From: Elgaria multicarinata webbii
Taxonomy: Eukaryota > Chordata > Lepidosauria > Squamata > Anguidae
Reading direction: 5' to 3'
Length of the DNA: 64,000 nucleotides
Assembly: GCF_023053635.1 (NCBI RefSeq)
Contig: NC_086175.1
Location: 23,166,740-23,230,739, forward strand
The notes under the pieces are model-generated. The model saw nothing but the letters and a program-made list of their open reading frames with translations. It searched no databases and was not told the DNA's origin. Shown here piece by piece: positions 24,601 to 40,000 of this stretch. Numbering within the stretch: position 1 is the first letter of the stretch; every line of letters begins with the position of its first letter. A program made the position numbers and the translations under genes.

Positions 24601-27600
24601 AACAGAATGTGCTGCTATGCCAGCACTGCACTCGGTATATTCCATCCTATATGGCTGCTTTTCTGGTGCAGCAGTTCATACCAGTACTTCATTCATTTAT
24701 AATAATTTGAAATTAAATAAAATGAAGGCATGTTTTGCAGTGAGCTGACCATATATATTATATTCCGCCTAGGAAACTAAATGGACTTCTAAAGTGCAAG
24801 CCCTTCAAGAAGAACATGGAAATGAAAAACACCAGGTAAAGCTGCATGGGGATCTCATATATAGCCTATCTATAATAAAATGAAATAGAAAATAAACATT
24901 ATGCACCCACCTTATTATCCAAGAACCTTGCAACCCATTCAGAATGGTTGTTTTTTTTAAAAAAAAAAACCACTCTAGTTATGTAGAATGTATTTGATTA
25001 TTCCCATTGAAGTTCTATCTGGATATTTCACATTCAGTCCTTGTGCTGAAAAAGAAACAGGCTGAAATTCTATGAACACTTACCCAGGAGGAAGCGCTAT
25101 TAAATACAGTGGGGCTTATTTCAGTATAAGGTTGCTCTGTTAAATACAGACTGACGTTTTGCTTGAAAAGTGTTCAGTGTAGCAGTATAATTGCGTGGCT
25201 TGATTTAGAGTATTATTGAACTTGTAGTTCTGCATAGCATGTTCCGTGAGATTCTGTCACTTCTCTGTTCTAGCAGAATGGCAGGTGCTGTATGTAGTGC
25301 TGAGTCCAGGAGTTGAGTTTTCAGATTTCTTGGCATCAGGTATTTTGGGGAGTGGATAAGACTAGTTGCCTCCCCTTCCTCCACCTTTTCCTACAGATGT
25401 TTTGAAAAAGGCTAGGATTGGCTGAACTGCACAAGACACCCAAGCAGTCACCAGAGGCAGTGATCATTCTGGGAGGTATCGGTGAAAAGCAACATGGGGA
25501 AGGGGACCAAAGCTCAGTGCTTTGCATGCAGAAGGTCTCAAATTCAGTCCCCAACATCTCCAGGCTGAGCTGGGTAAGACCCTTGGGGAGCCGCTGCTAG
25601 GCAGTGTCAACCGTACTGGGCTTGATGGGCCAATGATCAGACTCAGTTTAAGGCACCTTCCTGCGTTCCTAACGGAGTCTGAGAGGTGTGCTGCAGGGAC
25701 CCTTGCAATGTCATCTTTTGGATAGTGTGAGGCTGTGTACAGCGACTTGTGTCCATCATCCTATGCCGCTTTGTGAGGGCTTCTGGGTGGTCTCCTTGGG
25801 CTGGTGGTACAGCCAGCTTGTTGTGGGTAGCACAATGTCTTGTGGCAGCCCTTCAGAAGATAATGCGATGACTCCTGCTTCCCAATCAACCATGGCATCA
25901 GTCTTTCCTCCGATTCCCCCTCCATTTGGGGGTTCTGTTCCTAACCACATTGACCGCTGCCAAAGATCAGTGTAACCTTCCCCATCCAACTTTGTGTGGA
26001 TGGGGAAAGCTAAACTCCTACCATGCGACTGGGAAATAGAATGGAGGCCTTCCCCACCAAACAGGAATTAAAAGGGCTGAGTAGGTTCACCTTTGGATGG
26101 TACATGCACGCTGTGCTGGATCAAAGTCTATGGCCCCGTTCACAGGTAACAGCAATAGATCATGGTTTAGTTAACCCTCGACTTGCTGGGTCACATGCTG
26201 CGCTCTTGCTGCTGTTTTGAATAAGCAACCTCTGATCAGCCTGAGGTTATCTTTGGGTGGTTTAACCTACAAATAACCCATAGCATCTGGGTTTGCATGC
26301 CACAAAGCAACCTATTATCATGCCAATCAGAGATTGCATATTCAAAACAGCAATGGCACACGATTACATGTGAACTGGGTCAAAATGGCTTGTTCCCAAA
26401 GGATTTTTTATCTTGCTTCTCCAAACCCTAACCCCTTTAGAAAATCAGTAATTTTGCTAATAATTTTCAAGTGGAATTTGTAGCTTTGTCTCCCATTTCT
26501 GTCTCTTGTTTTCATTTTCGCATCTGACTGTTTTGCATGTGGCTAACAAACTTATTATATAAGTTCCCATCTATTATTATTATTACTACTATTACTACTA
26601 CTACTACTATTGGAACTTTTCCATTTTAAGAAAGAGCTAGGCCAGCAAACCTACCTATCCGCCATTTGTGATTTATTTTATCCACATGTTGTTTCCCCGC
26701 ACGAAGAAATGTTGTGACAAGACCTAATCTATGTTGGGGGTGTGTGTGTTTATTTCTGTCTGTGGATATTCCAAGTCAGCAAAGCCAGGAGTGTGAATGG
26801 GGAAACATCCCCCCTCCCCCACAGGAGTATTTTGTATGTCACAATAGCAGTTAGCTGGGAGCTTCAGGAAACATTTGCCAGCATACAGGCCAGAGACAGT
26901 CGTAAAATTGGCAAGACAAATACCAATTTTGTATCAAGGTGGCTGCTTAGGAATTTCTTTCCAACTCCCAGCATAGTGTGAGAAATGTTTTTCATAAGAG
27001 GGCAGTAGAGAATGGTGTGATTTAGCTTTTTTCCAGCCTGATGCCCGCCCAGCTATGCCGACTGGAGGATGCTAGGAATTCTAGTCCAACACATCTGGAG
27101 GGCACCAGGTTGGGGAAAGCTGGTGTGCTTAATCATAAATGCACATTCAGTACCAAGAGTCCTCTTGCCCATTTTCTCTTGAAAATAGCGTTGATGAGAA
27201 CTATACATGTATATTTTTCTGTGTCATGTCTCACTCATAGCGCATTTCCATAGAAAGGTATTTTCCAAAAAGAGGCCCAAATCATCATAACTGCACAAGT
27301 TATCTGATTATATAGCATTCAGTTTAGGCAAACACATCAGTCCTGGGCCCAGTGCTCTTCAACATTTTTATTAATGATTTGGACGAGGAGGTGCAGGGAA
27401 CGCTGATCAAATTTGCAGATGACACAAAATTGGGTGGGATAGCTAATACCCTGGAAGACAGAAACAAACTGCAAAGTGATCTTGATAGGCTGGAGTGCTG
27501 GGCTGAAAACAACAGAATGAAATTTAATAGGGATAAATGCCAAGTTCCACATTTAGGAAATAGAAACCAAAGGCACAGTTACAAGATGGGGGATACTTGG

Positions 27601-30600
27601 CTCAGCAATACTAAATGAGAAGGATCTTGGAATTGTTATAGATCGCAAGCTGAATATGAGCCAACAGTGCGATATGGCTGCAAGAAAGGCAAATGCTATT
27701 TTGGGCTGCATTAATAGAAGTATAGCTTCCAAATCACGTGAGGTACTGGTTTCTCTCTATTCAGCCCTGGTTAGGCCTCATCTAGAGTATTGTGTCCAGT
27801 TCTGGGCTCCACAATTCAAGAAGGATGCAGACAAGCTGGAGCGTGTTCAGAGGAGGGCAACGAGGATGATCAGGGGTCTGGAAACAAAGCCCTATGAAGA
27901 GAGACTGAAAGAACTGGGCATGTTTAGCCTGGAGAAGAGAAGATTGAGGAGAGACATGAGAGCACTCTTCAAATACTTAAAAGGTTGTCACACAGAGGAG
28001 GGCCAGGATCTCTTCTCGATCCTCCCAGAGTGCAGGACACGGAATAACGGGTTCAGGTTAAAGGAAGCCAGATTCCAGCTGGACATCAGGGAAAACTTCC
28101 TGACTGTTAGAGCAGTGCGACAATGGAATCAGTTACCTAGGGAGGTTGTGGTCTCTCCCACACTAGAGCTGCCTTCAAGAGGCAGCTGGACAACCATCTG
28201 TCAGGGATGCTTTAGGGTGGATTCCTGCATTGAGCAGGGGGTTGGACTCAATGGCCTTGTAGGCCCCTTCCAACTCTGCTATTCTATGATTCTATGATTT
28301 AAAAACAAAGGCACCGGCCAATCAGCCCTGTGTGTGCAGGTAAAGGCTTCCCATTATTTATAGAAGGGGAATGAACCACATGGGTGAATGGATTTCCATC
28401 TGCTATAGATAGCAGTGAGAGTGAGCTCTGGCTTTCAGCCTATATGAGCAAAATACTTTTAGCTGGAACTTTTGAATGGAAGGGGATACAAACTATGCAG
28501 GCAACCTAGTTTTTATTTAAAGTCTTGTAATATTGGAATGTTTCGAGTCACATTTAGATCAATTTCCTTTTCCATATCTGACGTACTCAGCTTACGTCAC
28601 AGATTGAGAAGCTCAAAACGGCAATGACAGAGGAATTCAATGCAAGCAACATCTTCTATAAGAAGAGGATAGAAGAACTAGGACAGAGACTTCAAGAGCA
28701 GAACGACCTTATAATTGCACAGAAGCACCAGGTCTGTTTTGTTTAAGGTTGTTGTGTATTTGACGCCCCAGAGCATAGCAAAGGACTCCTCATTTTTTTA
28801 AAAAATTATTTATTTATTTATTTATTTTTATTTATTTATTACATTTCTATACCGCCCAATAGCCGGAGCTCTCTGGGCGGTTCACAAAAATTAATGGAAA
28901 AGTACAGATGAATTTCCAGTGATTATACAACAAATATTTACAAACACTTTTCCTTATTTCTCTAGTATTTAGGGCTGCTTCAAAAGGGAGGCCATTTTAC
29001 CATTGTTTAGGAGTGGGGCACGAAAATTGTTTAATTGTTTAAGACTGCAGTTCTTAAAATGTTACAATGTAGCTTGGCAAAGTGGCTCCTTCTGATTCCT
29101 CCCTCCCTTCCTTCTTGGGTGGGGTGGGTGAGGTGGACAACGTACTAGCTTAGCTACCTGGCAGGACTGACAGGCAGTGATAGCAGCTCTTGACTGTTGT
29201 CCTACTTGCTCTAATGATGCTCTGTCCTTAAAACAAGTACCTGTCCAGTGTCCACCATAGCAGGTAGTTAAACTGAACAAGGGGCAGGGTGGGGTGGGGG
29301 GCAGGAAATAGGAAGGAACTGTTTTGTCACACTACATCATCAGGTTAAAAATGACTCAACCTTCCCTCCTCCCTGCTCCAAAACAGTTTGGTAATTTTTA
29401 CCCCGCTCCCCAAACTCGGGTTAAATCCCCCTCCTCCATTTGATGGATCACCTTGGTTCATCAAACTGGGTGACAGCTCTAGTGGTCCAGCCTGATTTTA
29501 TAACACTGGGTGTAACACGACTGACCCTGGCACAAAGCAATACCCTGTGGCATTGTATTATGGTATGAGCTCTGCTGTGATGGCACATGCAAACCACCTT
29601 CCCGCTGCCCAGCCAGGCTTGGTCATTTTTACCAATATTGGGTTCACCTTAGGCAGGAATAAAGACATTTCTCTCTCAATCTCTCTGCCCAGCTATGTTG
29701 ACCCACTTGAAACTTTATTACGGGAACCACTCAGGAGCAGCGGTGCTTGGGCCGGCATCCTGTTCATGAAGCAGGCTACTGCCACCATACGCTAGGCGGA
29801 CAAGGAAGCTGCAAAGCTGGTTGCCTAGCTGCCAGGCACTCATGGGTCTGGGGCCAACCTACACCACCCTGCCCTTTAAGGCCTTCTTACCTCACTGTGT
29901 CAAAATCACAAGAACTTTGCGAAAACTATACCAAAAAAAACCCCTCATTTCTAAATGTGTATCTACTCTTTACTATCCATGTATTTCAGATACAAAATTT
30001 GGCTACCAAAAAATCAGTAGAAAACATGAGGTCGTCTGATGGTAAGTGGAAATTACAGGCAAGAAAGGCTTTAAAATGGACTTGCACTTAGCTGTTCGTT
30101 CATCTTTGTTTTCAAACGTATAGTTCCGAAATATAAAGGAAGAAAAGAATTCATGTTTTATACTTGCATTGAGAAAAGTCTGTTCAGAAACACCTGTAGT
30201 TCATTCCTCTCTCACTCTCCCCTCTTTCTGTTCCAGTGAAAGCTTCATCACAGAATGTTGTTCAGCCCAAATCCAGTCTGTCATCCACACGTGGTAAGTT
30301 TCTGTAATAGACATGCAAGCCTTTACCAATCTATTGTCTTCTAGGATGACAATAACTACCAGCTAAATTTAATTAACACAGCATATTTTATTTTCATTAA
30401 ACTCTTCTAAAAGATATTGAAAAGATCAGTGTCACAGTTCACTGAGGCAATTGTACCAGGTTGGCATTTTCTTCTTGTATAATAGTTATTGAAGCTTTTA
30501 ACATAAAAATTCCATTGTAATAAAATTAACTTAGGGCCGGCCCAAGATGTTTTGGAACCTGAGGCAGAAATGCAAATTCCCCCCCCCCCACGCACAAATT

Positions 30601-31047
30601 ATTATATTATCACAATGTAGAGCACCCAAAATCAGCCACCTCAATCGAGGTCAGGCTAGAGCTGACCTCGAATAAACTTCATAATAATGGGATTGTAAAA
30701 TAACAGACAACCTAATTAAGCTGTTTTATCTTAGCTAAAATACACTAGAGATGTGGGAAATAAATACATGGTAAGGCTTGCTGTGAAATAATGTTGACTT
30801 GCGGGCCTGCTCATAACCATGTTTATCATATGGCAATGGCAGCTGTCATATTAATTTGGTTGTGCTTGAAATGGCCAGACTGTCCTCGATCTCTTAGATA
30901 TATTTATGATTTCATAGAATGCAATGTCGTTCAGTGGCGGCAGTTTTATCCCATAGCTGTCTGCTAATTGGTTCACTTGTACTTGAAAGGTCAAAGGTGA
31001 ACGGTAAGTTCTTCATATATTTATCAATTATTGTTTTTATTGGTTCC

Positions 31048-31088
<41 letters not shown>

Positions 31089-34000
31089 TACATTTATACT
31101 CCGCCTATCTACAAGATACCCTAGGCTTCAGACAGGTATCTAAATGACAGTGTCCATTAAAATTAAAATTAAATCCATATTGGTAGTATCAGATACTGTT
31201 TCTTGAGGTTACCTCTATACAGCTAGCAGGATTTCTCATGTTTCTGGACATACAATATATATATATATATATAAATAAATATATTTCAATATTCAAAACA
31301 AAGGGCCTGGATATAATATGGATACTCATTTTGGAAGATTTTGCTAGTGATTGCCTATTTTATTTATCTCTGCAGGTCTTTTCTGTCTGTGTCTCTCTCT
31401 CTTCCTTCCCTGTTCTATCCCTCTTGCCTTTTTAGTAATGAATTTCAAAATTATGCTTTAAAGGAGAAACCCCAATTGTTCTCCTTTCTAGCAGTGTGCT
31501 GTAAGAGTATGAGTGCATTGGTTTGTTTTGTTAAAACCAAGTAAAACAGTTGCAACATGCAGTGTTAGATCAATGGAACATGCTCTTGAGTGAGTGTATT
31601 AAACATTATGTTCCATTTTACCCCCCCCTTTTTGCATCATAGAAACGGTTTTCATCTATTCTCTATTGCTTCCTGAAAAAGCGAGCATAAGAAAAACACT
31701 CCTCACAGCCCATACACTGTTTAGACCAGTTAGATTAAATGAAATGGACCCGTCTTTGTACATTTACTTACTTGTTTAGATTTCTAGCCCAGTCCATGAT
31801 GAAGGCTCAGGGCAGGTAAAAACGTTAAAACCCACTGTAATAAAACCTATAAACTGTTCACTACATCATAAAACTACTTCAAATTAAAGATGTCTTATGC
31901 CAATCTAATAGTAAATAAGGTATTGCATTAGGTGCATAAATTAGTTGAAAATTAGACTTTGACCCTGATCCCAAGAAAGGTAGTCATGTCTCATTTCTGT
32001 TGCAATCCTGTACCCACTTACCAGGGAGTAAGCCGCACTGAACTCGGGTGAATTTTCTTCTGAGTAGACATGTCTAAAACTGTACTGTTAGGGCCAGACT
32101 AGACTTGACAGGGAAGATCTGTGATCAGATTTCCCAATGTCTCTTTTCTTCTTCTTCTTGGCTTAAAAGCAGCTGTAGCAGTCATTGGGGAGGGGGGTGA
32201 TGGCAGCTGGGTGAAGTTTCATTGATTAACACCCCCCCCCCATGACATTTCACTGACAGAACTCCCTCCCTCTGAAGTTGCTATCGGAAATAGCATGGGA
32301 AGAAAGTGTTAACTCTGCCACCTAATATTCTCTTCGTCTAGCTGACAAAGGTGTTCTTGGGGGTGGTGTTGAGGACCCCCTAGGGTTGTGGTTCAGGAGG
32401 ATGTTCAAGGATGGCTCATGGTCACCCTGACAACCATGGGGCTGTCCCAAGATATCACTTGTGGCAGGGCACATGGTGGTCCTGGGGTTCTCACCCTGGG
32501 AACAGAACGTTGATCTGAGAACGTGGGGTTCCTGGCTAATTCCTTGGTCATGTTCAGATCACTTTTTAGTGAAGCTTAAACTTACGCTGACTGTCTCCCT
32601 CCACAGGGCTGGTGGTCACAGATAAAGAGCTCATTATCGAGCCTGCTCTGTGGTGCTGATGGCAGTGGAGAAACCATACCATACTTGCTTGCCACTGTTG
32701 TGCCCTCAGTGCTCTACAACTGAGCTTTTCTGAGTGGTTCAAGGCTTACTCCAACTTTGGACTCAGGGTGATATTCCGGAACCCTTGCATGCCCACTGAC
32801 TTACTCAATAAGCACCTTGGAGATAGTGTTGCTCACATCTGCCTCAAACTGGACACTGCTGTTTTAGTAGTCCAATCTATTGATGTGTGCAGTGCACCAT
32901 TTCGTCCTACTTTCTGAAATGAATTTTCAGAAAGTAGGTGCGGAATGAATTTTCAGAAAGTAGATGTGGACGAGGTGCTCAGTTGGGTGCAGCCAACCCT
33001 TGTTTGCTCAGTGCTTACCTTCAGGGTTTGTTGCATCTAGGAGGAGAGGATCAAATTCCTATGTCCAGGAGTTGATGAATGCCTCTTCATAAGAGGAGCA
33101 GTCCCAATCTCTTGGAAGGAGGCAGTTGTGAGACTGCTCCTGAAGAAACTGGATGACATTTGACTGCTTCCCTTTGTGCATGTGGTAGGAACAGGAGTGG
33201 GACTCACACGCTTCCTTCCTCCCCACCCCACCCCCAGTCTTTTGGTCCAGGAGTTAACCTCTGTAGCGGGGAATGAGCCAAGGAAAAAGTTCAGGAAGGC
33301 CCAGGCTCTTCTGTGACCTCCTTGCTCTAATCCCAAAGGCCTACCTTCCATCCCTTCTGCTTGCAGAAGGGGGTTGAGGTTGAGAAACACACCTGCCACT
33401 GTGTATGATGGTAAAGTTTTCACCCCCTCATGTACTAACGGCATGCGCTCACCTAAGCAGCTTGTTATTCACATAAACCTGATCATGAGTGACTGCATTT
33501 GACTTGGCTCCGAAGAATCAAATGTGACACTGCCATATTATTCTTCTGCATAATTTCCACCCTCTGGACCTTTATCTTGACCTGCTTCTGTCCTGTCTAT
33601 CTGTCTTTCTGTCTGTGCTATTCCTGTCTTTCCTCATTATTAGAACAGGCCCTCTTGGTGCACATGCTGGAGCCCATAGAGGAGCTTCCAGAGGATGAAA
33701 AAGGTAACAATAGGACCGATCAAAGCTTCTGTGGCCTACTATGGTAATGCTTTTACTGGAATACAAATGTACTCGTATCCGTAGCTTCCAAAGCATTGTC
33801 ACGGCGACCTCAGTCATCTTTTATAGCAGGATAGATAATGTTTTCCAGCCACATGTGTATGTTTTCAATAGGGCCAGCTGCCACAGTATTTCCACCCCCC
33901 CTTCCCTTGAAGTAGCCTCTCCTGTCACTCGCCCCTCCTTCCTGCCTGTTCACTCCCACCACCAGTCTCTGTGAAAATCCCTCCCTGCAGTTCCAGCCAC

Positions 34001-37000
34001 CCTCTGTCTCCTTCCCTTCTCCTGCTCCTCCTCCTCCAAGTGCATTTGGGGCCGTTGGGCCACCTGCTCAGTTTTCTTGGCTTCCTTTGTTGCCCCTCCA
34101 AAACCTTGGAAAGAGGCCACACCGGATGTCTCCCTTTTGAACTGAAAGCCGAAGTCGCTTTTTTTGGAAGACGATAGAAGTTCATTTTAATTTCTCATAA
34201 GCCATGTGTGACCCTCGAGCTGCCGCTTGATTGCCCCTGCTGTGTAATTCATGCAGATGTAGTTGCCTCGAGCAGATTAATGGGGAGGTCACAGGAAGAT
34301 TTCATTTATTTGTTTATATCTTTTGTGAGACTCAACTTTACAAATGTTCAACAGACAAACAGGGTGGAAGCCTCTCTGCCTCCTTTCTCACCTGCCCACC
34401 TCATCTGTCTCCCTACTGCCCACCCACCTGGTCTATCCTCCCCCCCCCCGCCCATCTGGTCTGTCCCTCTTCTTCGCCCTAAATAACAAATAATATTTAA
34501 TACACAGTGCGATTTTAAAATTAACACTTAATATGATTTCCAGAGAGCACTTTTTAGACACATTCAATACTGATAATATAATAAAAAAAAATGCTCAGTG
34601 ATCACAATTAGCACAGGCCAAACGTGTTTCGACAAGTTGTCATATTAAGTGTTAATTTTAAAATCACACCATGTATTAAATATTATTTGTTATTTAGTTC
34701 CTTAACTTCTTTATCTATTGTTTCGTTTTTGGTTAAGGCTAGCACCTGTTTTTTGCCCTCTTCTTCGCCCACCTGCCAAGTCTATCTTCCCCTCTTCCCA
34801 CCCACCCCATCGTATCGCTGCTGCCTGCTCTGCAGCTTAGCTCGCGTTGGCCAAGCGCAGCTCTTTGGAGAGAAGGCCCCACCCAACGGTCTAGCTCTGA
34901 GGGGTCCTTCCTTAGAGTCAGACCATATGTGTGGGAGGAGGGGTGTCCCTGGGGCTCACCTGTGCTGCCGAGGATCTCCAGGGTCACCTCTCCTCCCACA
35001 AAGACAGGCAGTGGCAGTTCTTCCTGGGGGTGGGGGTGCGGAGTGCACAACTCACCACTCTTCCAGCTCTGCCGCCTGAGTTTTGAGAGCCACCAATGAA
35101 GCTTTTGAACGTTGACGTTCCACAGCCAAATGGAATTCTATCCAAGCTTAGTTTTGTTTTGTTTTGTTTTTCATAGTTGAAAAACCAGAATTAATCGGCT
35201 AAAAAATACAGGTGACTACATGCTGCTGCAAACATTTTGGGGTCGTGTTTGTGAAGACAGTTCTTCTGTTTGTGTTGTCTGCGTAAAATACATGGATGGT
35301 GTGTCCTGTGTTACAAGACATATACCTGTTCTGTTTCAGAAATAGAGAAACATGAGCCCAAAGTAGGGAAGAATAAGCACCATGTAATTCATACTTTGAA
35401 GAGCAATCCTTCTTTAACAAGAGAGCTCAGAGCTGTTTTGGAACAGACCCTAGCAGAGAAGTTGGAATCCTTGGGAATTAAATCAGTAAGATCAACTTTA
35501 AGCTTTTTAGATTAAAATTATATGATGTTCATGTTAACCTAGTGAGAGAGTGGGTTGGCAAACATTTAGGGCACACTGTACAACCAAGTTTAAGAATGTT
35601 TATGTTCCCTAATATCAGCGGAAGAGCGTTAAGCACACATTTAATTCTGTCCTTGAAATCACTTGGTTATCAAAGTGCTTAACGGGCTAGATCATGCATA
35701 TTAAGTAAAAACATGTTTAAAATATTCAGTAAAGGGAGAGATAAAATCTGTTTAATTTGCAAAGAGAATTTAATATAGAGAGAGTGTACATAATTTAGCA
35801 AGAAGATTGTGGATTTCCCAAATTTTTCTGGTTTGTTTTTTTTAGAATAAACTGTCTTTAAAAACTTTTCAAAAGGAAGGAAACCAGATTAACAGTAGAA
35901 ATAACTATTTGTAGTAGAGAAAGAAGAAAATAACTTTGTTTTTTAATCATCTTTCAGACAAACCCTCTGAGGAAGAAATACCCATAGCTATAATTTGTTT
36001 ACCAGGAATGGTATAATCCAAAACCAGATTTTTTTATTTTGAGGGAGAAAAGTAGTGAAAATCCATAGAACCGCCATCTTTTAAACCAAATTTCACTTCA
36101 GTATTTTGAAATAGATATTTTGAATAAAACAAATATATGGCTTCATACATTTGGAGAAGTCACTGCTTTAAAACAAATTTTCATCAACAATCACAGTGCC
36201 ACTAAATAAGAATTTGCAGTTTTTCAGGACACACACCCTTGCTTATTAAACATTTTTGGGTTTTATTGTTTTACCTTTTAATAATAATAACAAAAACCTG
36301 CAGCCAGAATCAGCAGTCACGTTCCGAGTAAACACATCACTTTCCAGCTTCCCGCTCAGTAAAATATATCTGCCCTGTTTACACTATCATAGGCTCAGCC
36401 CTGTCCAGATGGGGCTTTCAATTGACTAATCTCCCTGAGAAAGCAGCCTCACCCAATTAACTCTGTGAATGGGAGAGCAATTTGGTTCCCTCTCTGTGCC
36501 CTACAACAGGGATGGGTAGAAAGATCTCCAGATGTTTTGGTCTCCTACTCTCAGGATCCTTGACCATTAGCCATGCTGGCAGGGGCTTCTGGAAGTCAAC
36601 ATTCAAAACATCTGGAGATCTATGTTCTGGTCACTCTGCCCTACAGTGGCTTCTGTGAACGACCAAGCCTCTACACAAGTATAGTACATATAATGAAGTA
36701 ACACAATTGTATGTAGTGTCAACTTCCTTCCATGTACTTCTCAAAAAAGCATCTGTGAAAGAGGGGAGCTGAATAGTTCTTTAAAAACTAGAAAGTGACT
36801 TGTAAATCTTTGATGCATCATGTTTGCTGTACTCTTTCTTCCCCACAGGGAGTTCATGGTATCCCAAGTGATCATTTGACCAGAGTCTTAATGTCTGTTG
36901 AATCTGCTAGAGAAGAGAGAAAGAAACAGGTCCCTGACATTCAGCATATTCGAGAGCAACTTGAACGGCAAGTCAGCTTTAGAGTTGCAGAAAGAGCATC

Positions 37001-40000
37001 TTGCAGCAGGCTTCTTTCCCACTCCCAGCTTTCTCCAGAAGGTGCAATAACTTCCTCGTTCTTCTCCCCCACCCCCACCTTGGCTTTCAGTTTTGGGGAA
37101 CTCTGAAGTCCACCATGTGTGAATAATTCCTCAAAACAAAGTGATTGTGTGTCTGTTTATATGTACAATATGTTTACAAACTGTAGGTTCATCAACTAGT
37201 ACATGTTTAAAAGCTGATGAATAGGTTAAAAGTCAAACAGTTAATTAACGAACAAATTAAATCTTTGTGGCAGTGTTTTTTGACGGCAGTCAATGAATTC
37301 AACTGTGGGGTTTTTGGGTATGCAGAAAATTGGTCCATAGCGCAAATGGAAGATGAAGCAAAGAGGATCAGAGATGAGTTTGCATCTCCCGTAAAATTGG
37401 CCCAGATCTCCTTAGACAAGTCTTCATCATAGTCTTGAAACCCTAATATTGAGCTGATTCAGCCCTTACTTTCCGTCCTGATGTTGGACTCTGGTACAAG
37501 ATTATCTGCGTAAATTGTTGTCAATTATCCTATCATTGTGGAATATCCTGCACAGATTAATCGATGAGTAACGTAATCTAGTCATTTATGCCCCAAAATT
37601 GCTTTGTCATATCCAAGTAGCACCGTCTTTCTTACACTTAAAAATGGAAATTTCACTGACGAATAGTCTGTGCTTTGATAGCATAGCCCTGGCGGGGTGC
37701 TTGGACTGACTTTGCCTGCCTTGGTCCCACAATGGATTGTGCAATGTTCTCCTAGGCCTGAGGAGCAGAGGAGCAGAGGGTCCTTTTCTTGCTCAACTTG
37801 CGTAAGGAATGCCTATTTTTGAGAAACCACCGTCCAGTTCAGGGAAGCAAGGGAACCAGCATTTACTATGGGCACAACATTTCTCTGCATCATATTATTA
37901 GTTATTAACAAAAAATACCCCCATCTTTTTTTAAAGCGCTCATGGTGGCTTACAATGCAAAAAATGAAAACAGTCTGGCCAAAACCACAACAGTCAGCAA
38001 TGAAAACCAATGATTTAAAAGAGAGAGTGACGACACAGGATGACCACGTAAAAATTCAAGGGAACTGGGAGCATAAAAAAAAGTCAATGATTGGACAGGG
38101 TAAATGCCTGCCAAATCAAAGGGTCTTCACCGGGTGTTGAAAGACTATCAAGGAGGGAACCGGGCAAGTCTCCTTAAAGCAGAAGTGTTAGGCACAATTT
38201 AGCAAAAGTAAACAACACTTTTCTCTTTTTTCCTTGCTTTCATTTCACTCTGTATATTCTTAGCAGCAGTGGTGCATAGGTTTCTTTTGGACTACCAAGT
38301 ATTGCCCTTATTTATTATTTGCATTTCGTTCCAGCTAACCAGAGGGCAGCTCACATAGGAGGTTCATTATCCACAGTGTTACCCAAACCAGCAAAACGTT
38401 ACTCGGTTGCCAAACGCCCATCCGTACAAAGAACACTCCCTGCAGAAAACACATCTACTCCGAAGTAAGAGGAACCTTTCAGTTCAGATTTAATTGTTTA
38501 CATTGTTGTGATTTGTTTTTATTGTTGTAAGCTTCCTTGTGGCGGAAAGACAAGGAAATGAAGGAAATTGGGTTTATTAATTGATTTCCTCTGACCCCTC
38601 AAAAGTGACATTTAACATGTTCTTTTAGCAGAATGCTCAGGCTGTTCTCCTACAGAGAGGGGAGTGATCAATTATAACGAGTGTTTGCTACATCATTTTA
38701 ATGTATTTATGTCATTTATTAGTCACTTTATTATTTATTTATGTATATAGTACCATCAATGTACATGGATGTACATGGGGAGCCAGTGTGGTGTAGTGGC
38801 TAAAGTGTTGGACTGGGAATGGGGAGATCCTGGTTCTAGTCCCCACTCAGCCATGGAAACCTACTGGGTGACTTTGGGCCGGTCACAGACTCTCAGCCCA
38901 ACCTACCTCACAGGGTTGTTGTTGTGAGGATAAAATGGAGAGGAGGAGGATTATGTACGCTGCCTTGGGTTCCTTAACAGGAAAAAAGGTGGGATATAAA
39001 AGCAATAATAATAATAATAACGATGATGATGATGGTGCTGCTGCTGTACATTGCTTCCACTCAAAGCAGCATACACATTAACAATTGCAATATATCAACT
39101 ATCACATTGGGCAACAAAACCAGCAAATTGGTTTTCTTTCTTTCTTGTTTTCCCCCAGAACCAAGAAGAGCGCTTTGGGAGGTGAAATTCCCAGGAAGTT
39201 GCATAGTATTACGTAAGTCTTCTTCAGTTTGGTTCTGATGCTTTAGTGATGGGTGTGTTTGCAGGAACCCCAAATTCTGGATTGTAATTAACTAATGCAA
39301 AGAAAAAAAGGTAAAATTGTATACTTAATTTTGCATTAAGAAATAGCCAACGATGAGGACACAGCAAAGGAATTGGAGAGGGACAGGCAGATCTGCTGGA
39401 CACTCCATTCCTAATCTGAATCCCTGTTAGCAGGCCTCTGATTTCTTGGCCATCAGATTTCTACGCCCATAAGGGCTGGAAATCTGTTTGTTTAAAAACA
39501 TAATGAATACTTGGTTTCTTTGGATGCCAATAACACTTGTGTGGTGAACCCAAAGACAGGTGCACAGCCCTGCTTATTCTCTACATATTTAGCATATGCA
39601 GCGGCTTATACTATGTACAAAACAATGGTCATGAACCACAGTTATCAGTGATGGCTTTATGCCATCTACCTTTTAACCAGGGGGCTGGCTTCATGGTGCT
39701 GGGTTGGCACTGCCTCTCTCCAAACCCCCATGGTTTTCCTCTCCTGGGGTCACGTCAGGTAGTCCTGATGCTGAGGAGGAAACGCGGGGTTTCTGGTGGC
39801 CATCTGGGTACCAGAGCTCCCCCCACTCCTATTTTCTTCCTGGTGAAAGGCAACCAGTAGCTGGTCGCCTTACACCAGGGACTGCCCCCGGATTGGCCCC
39901 AGAGTGACATCAGAAAGGTGTACTGATGTTGCTCCCATGGAAAAAGTCATGATAAGTCCCTGACTTTATCAAAGCGCAGCTTCGTGGGAAAACCTTTGGT

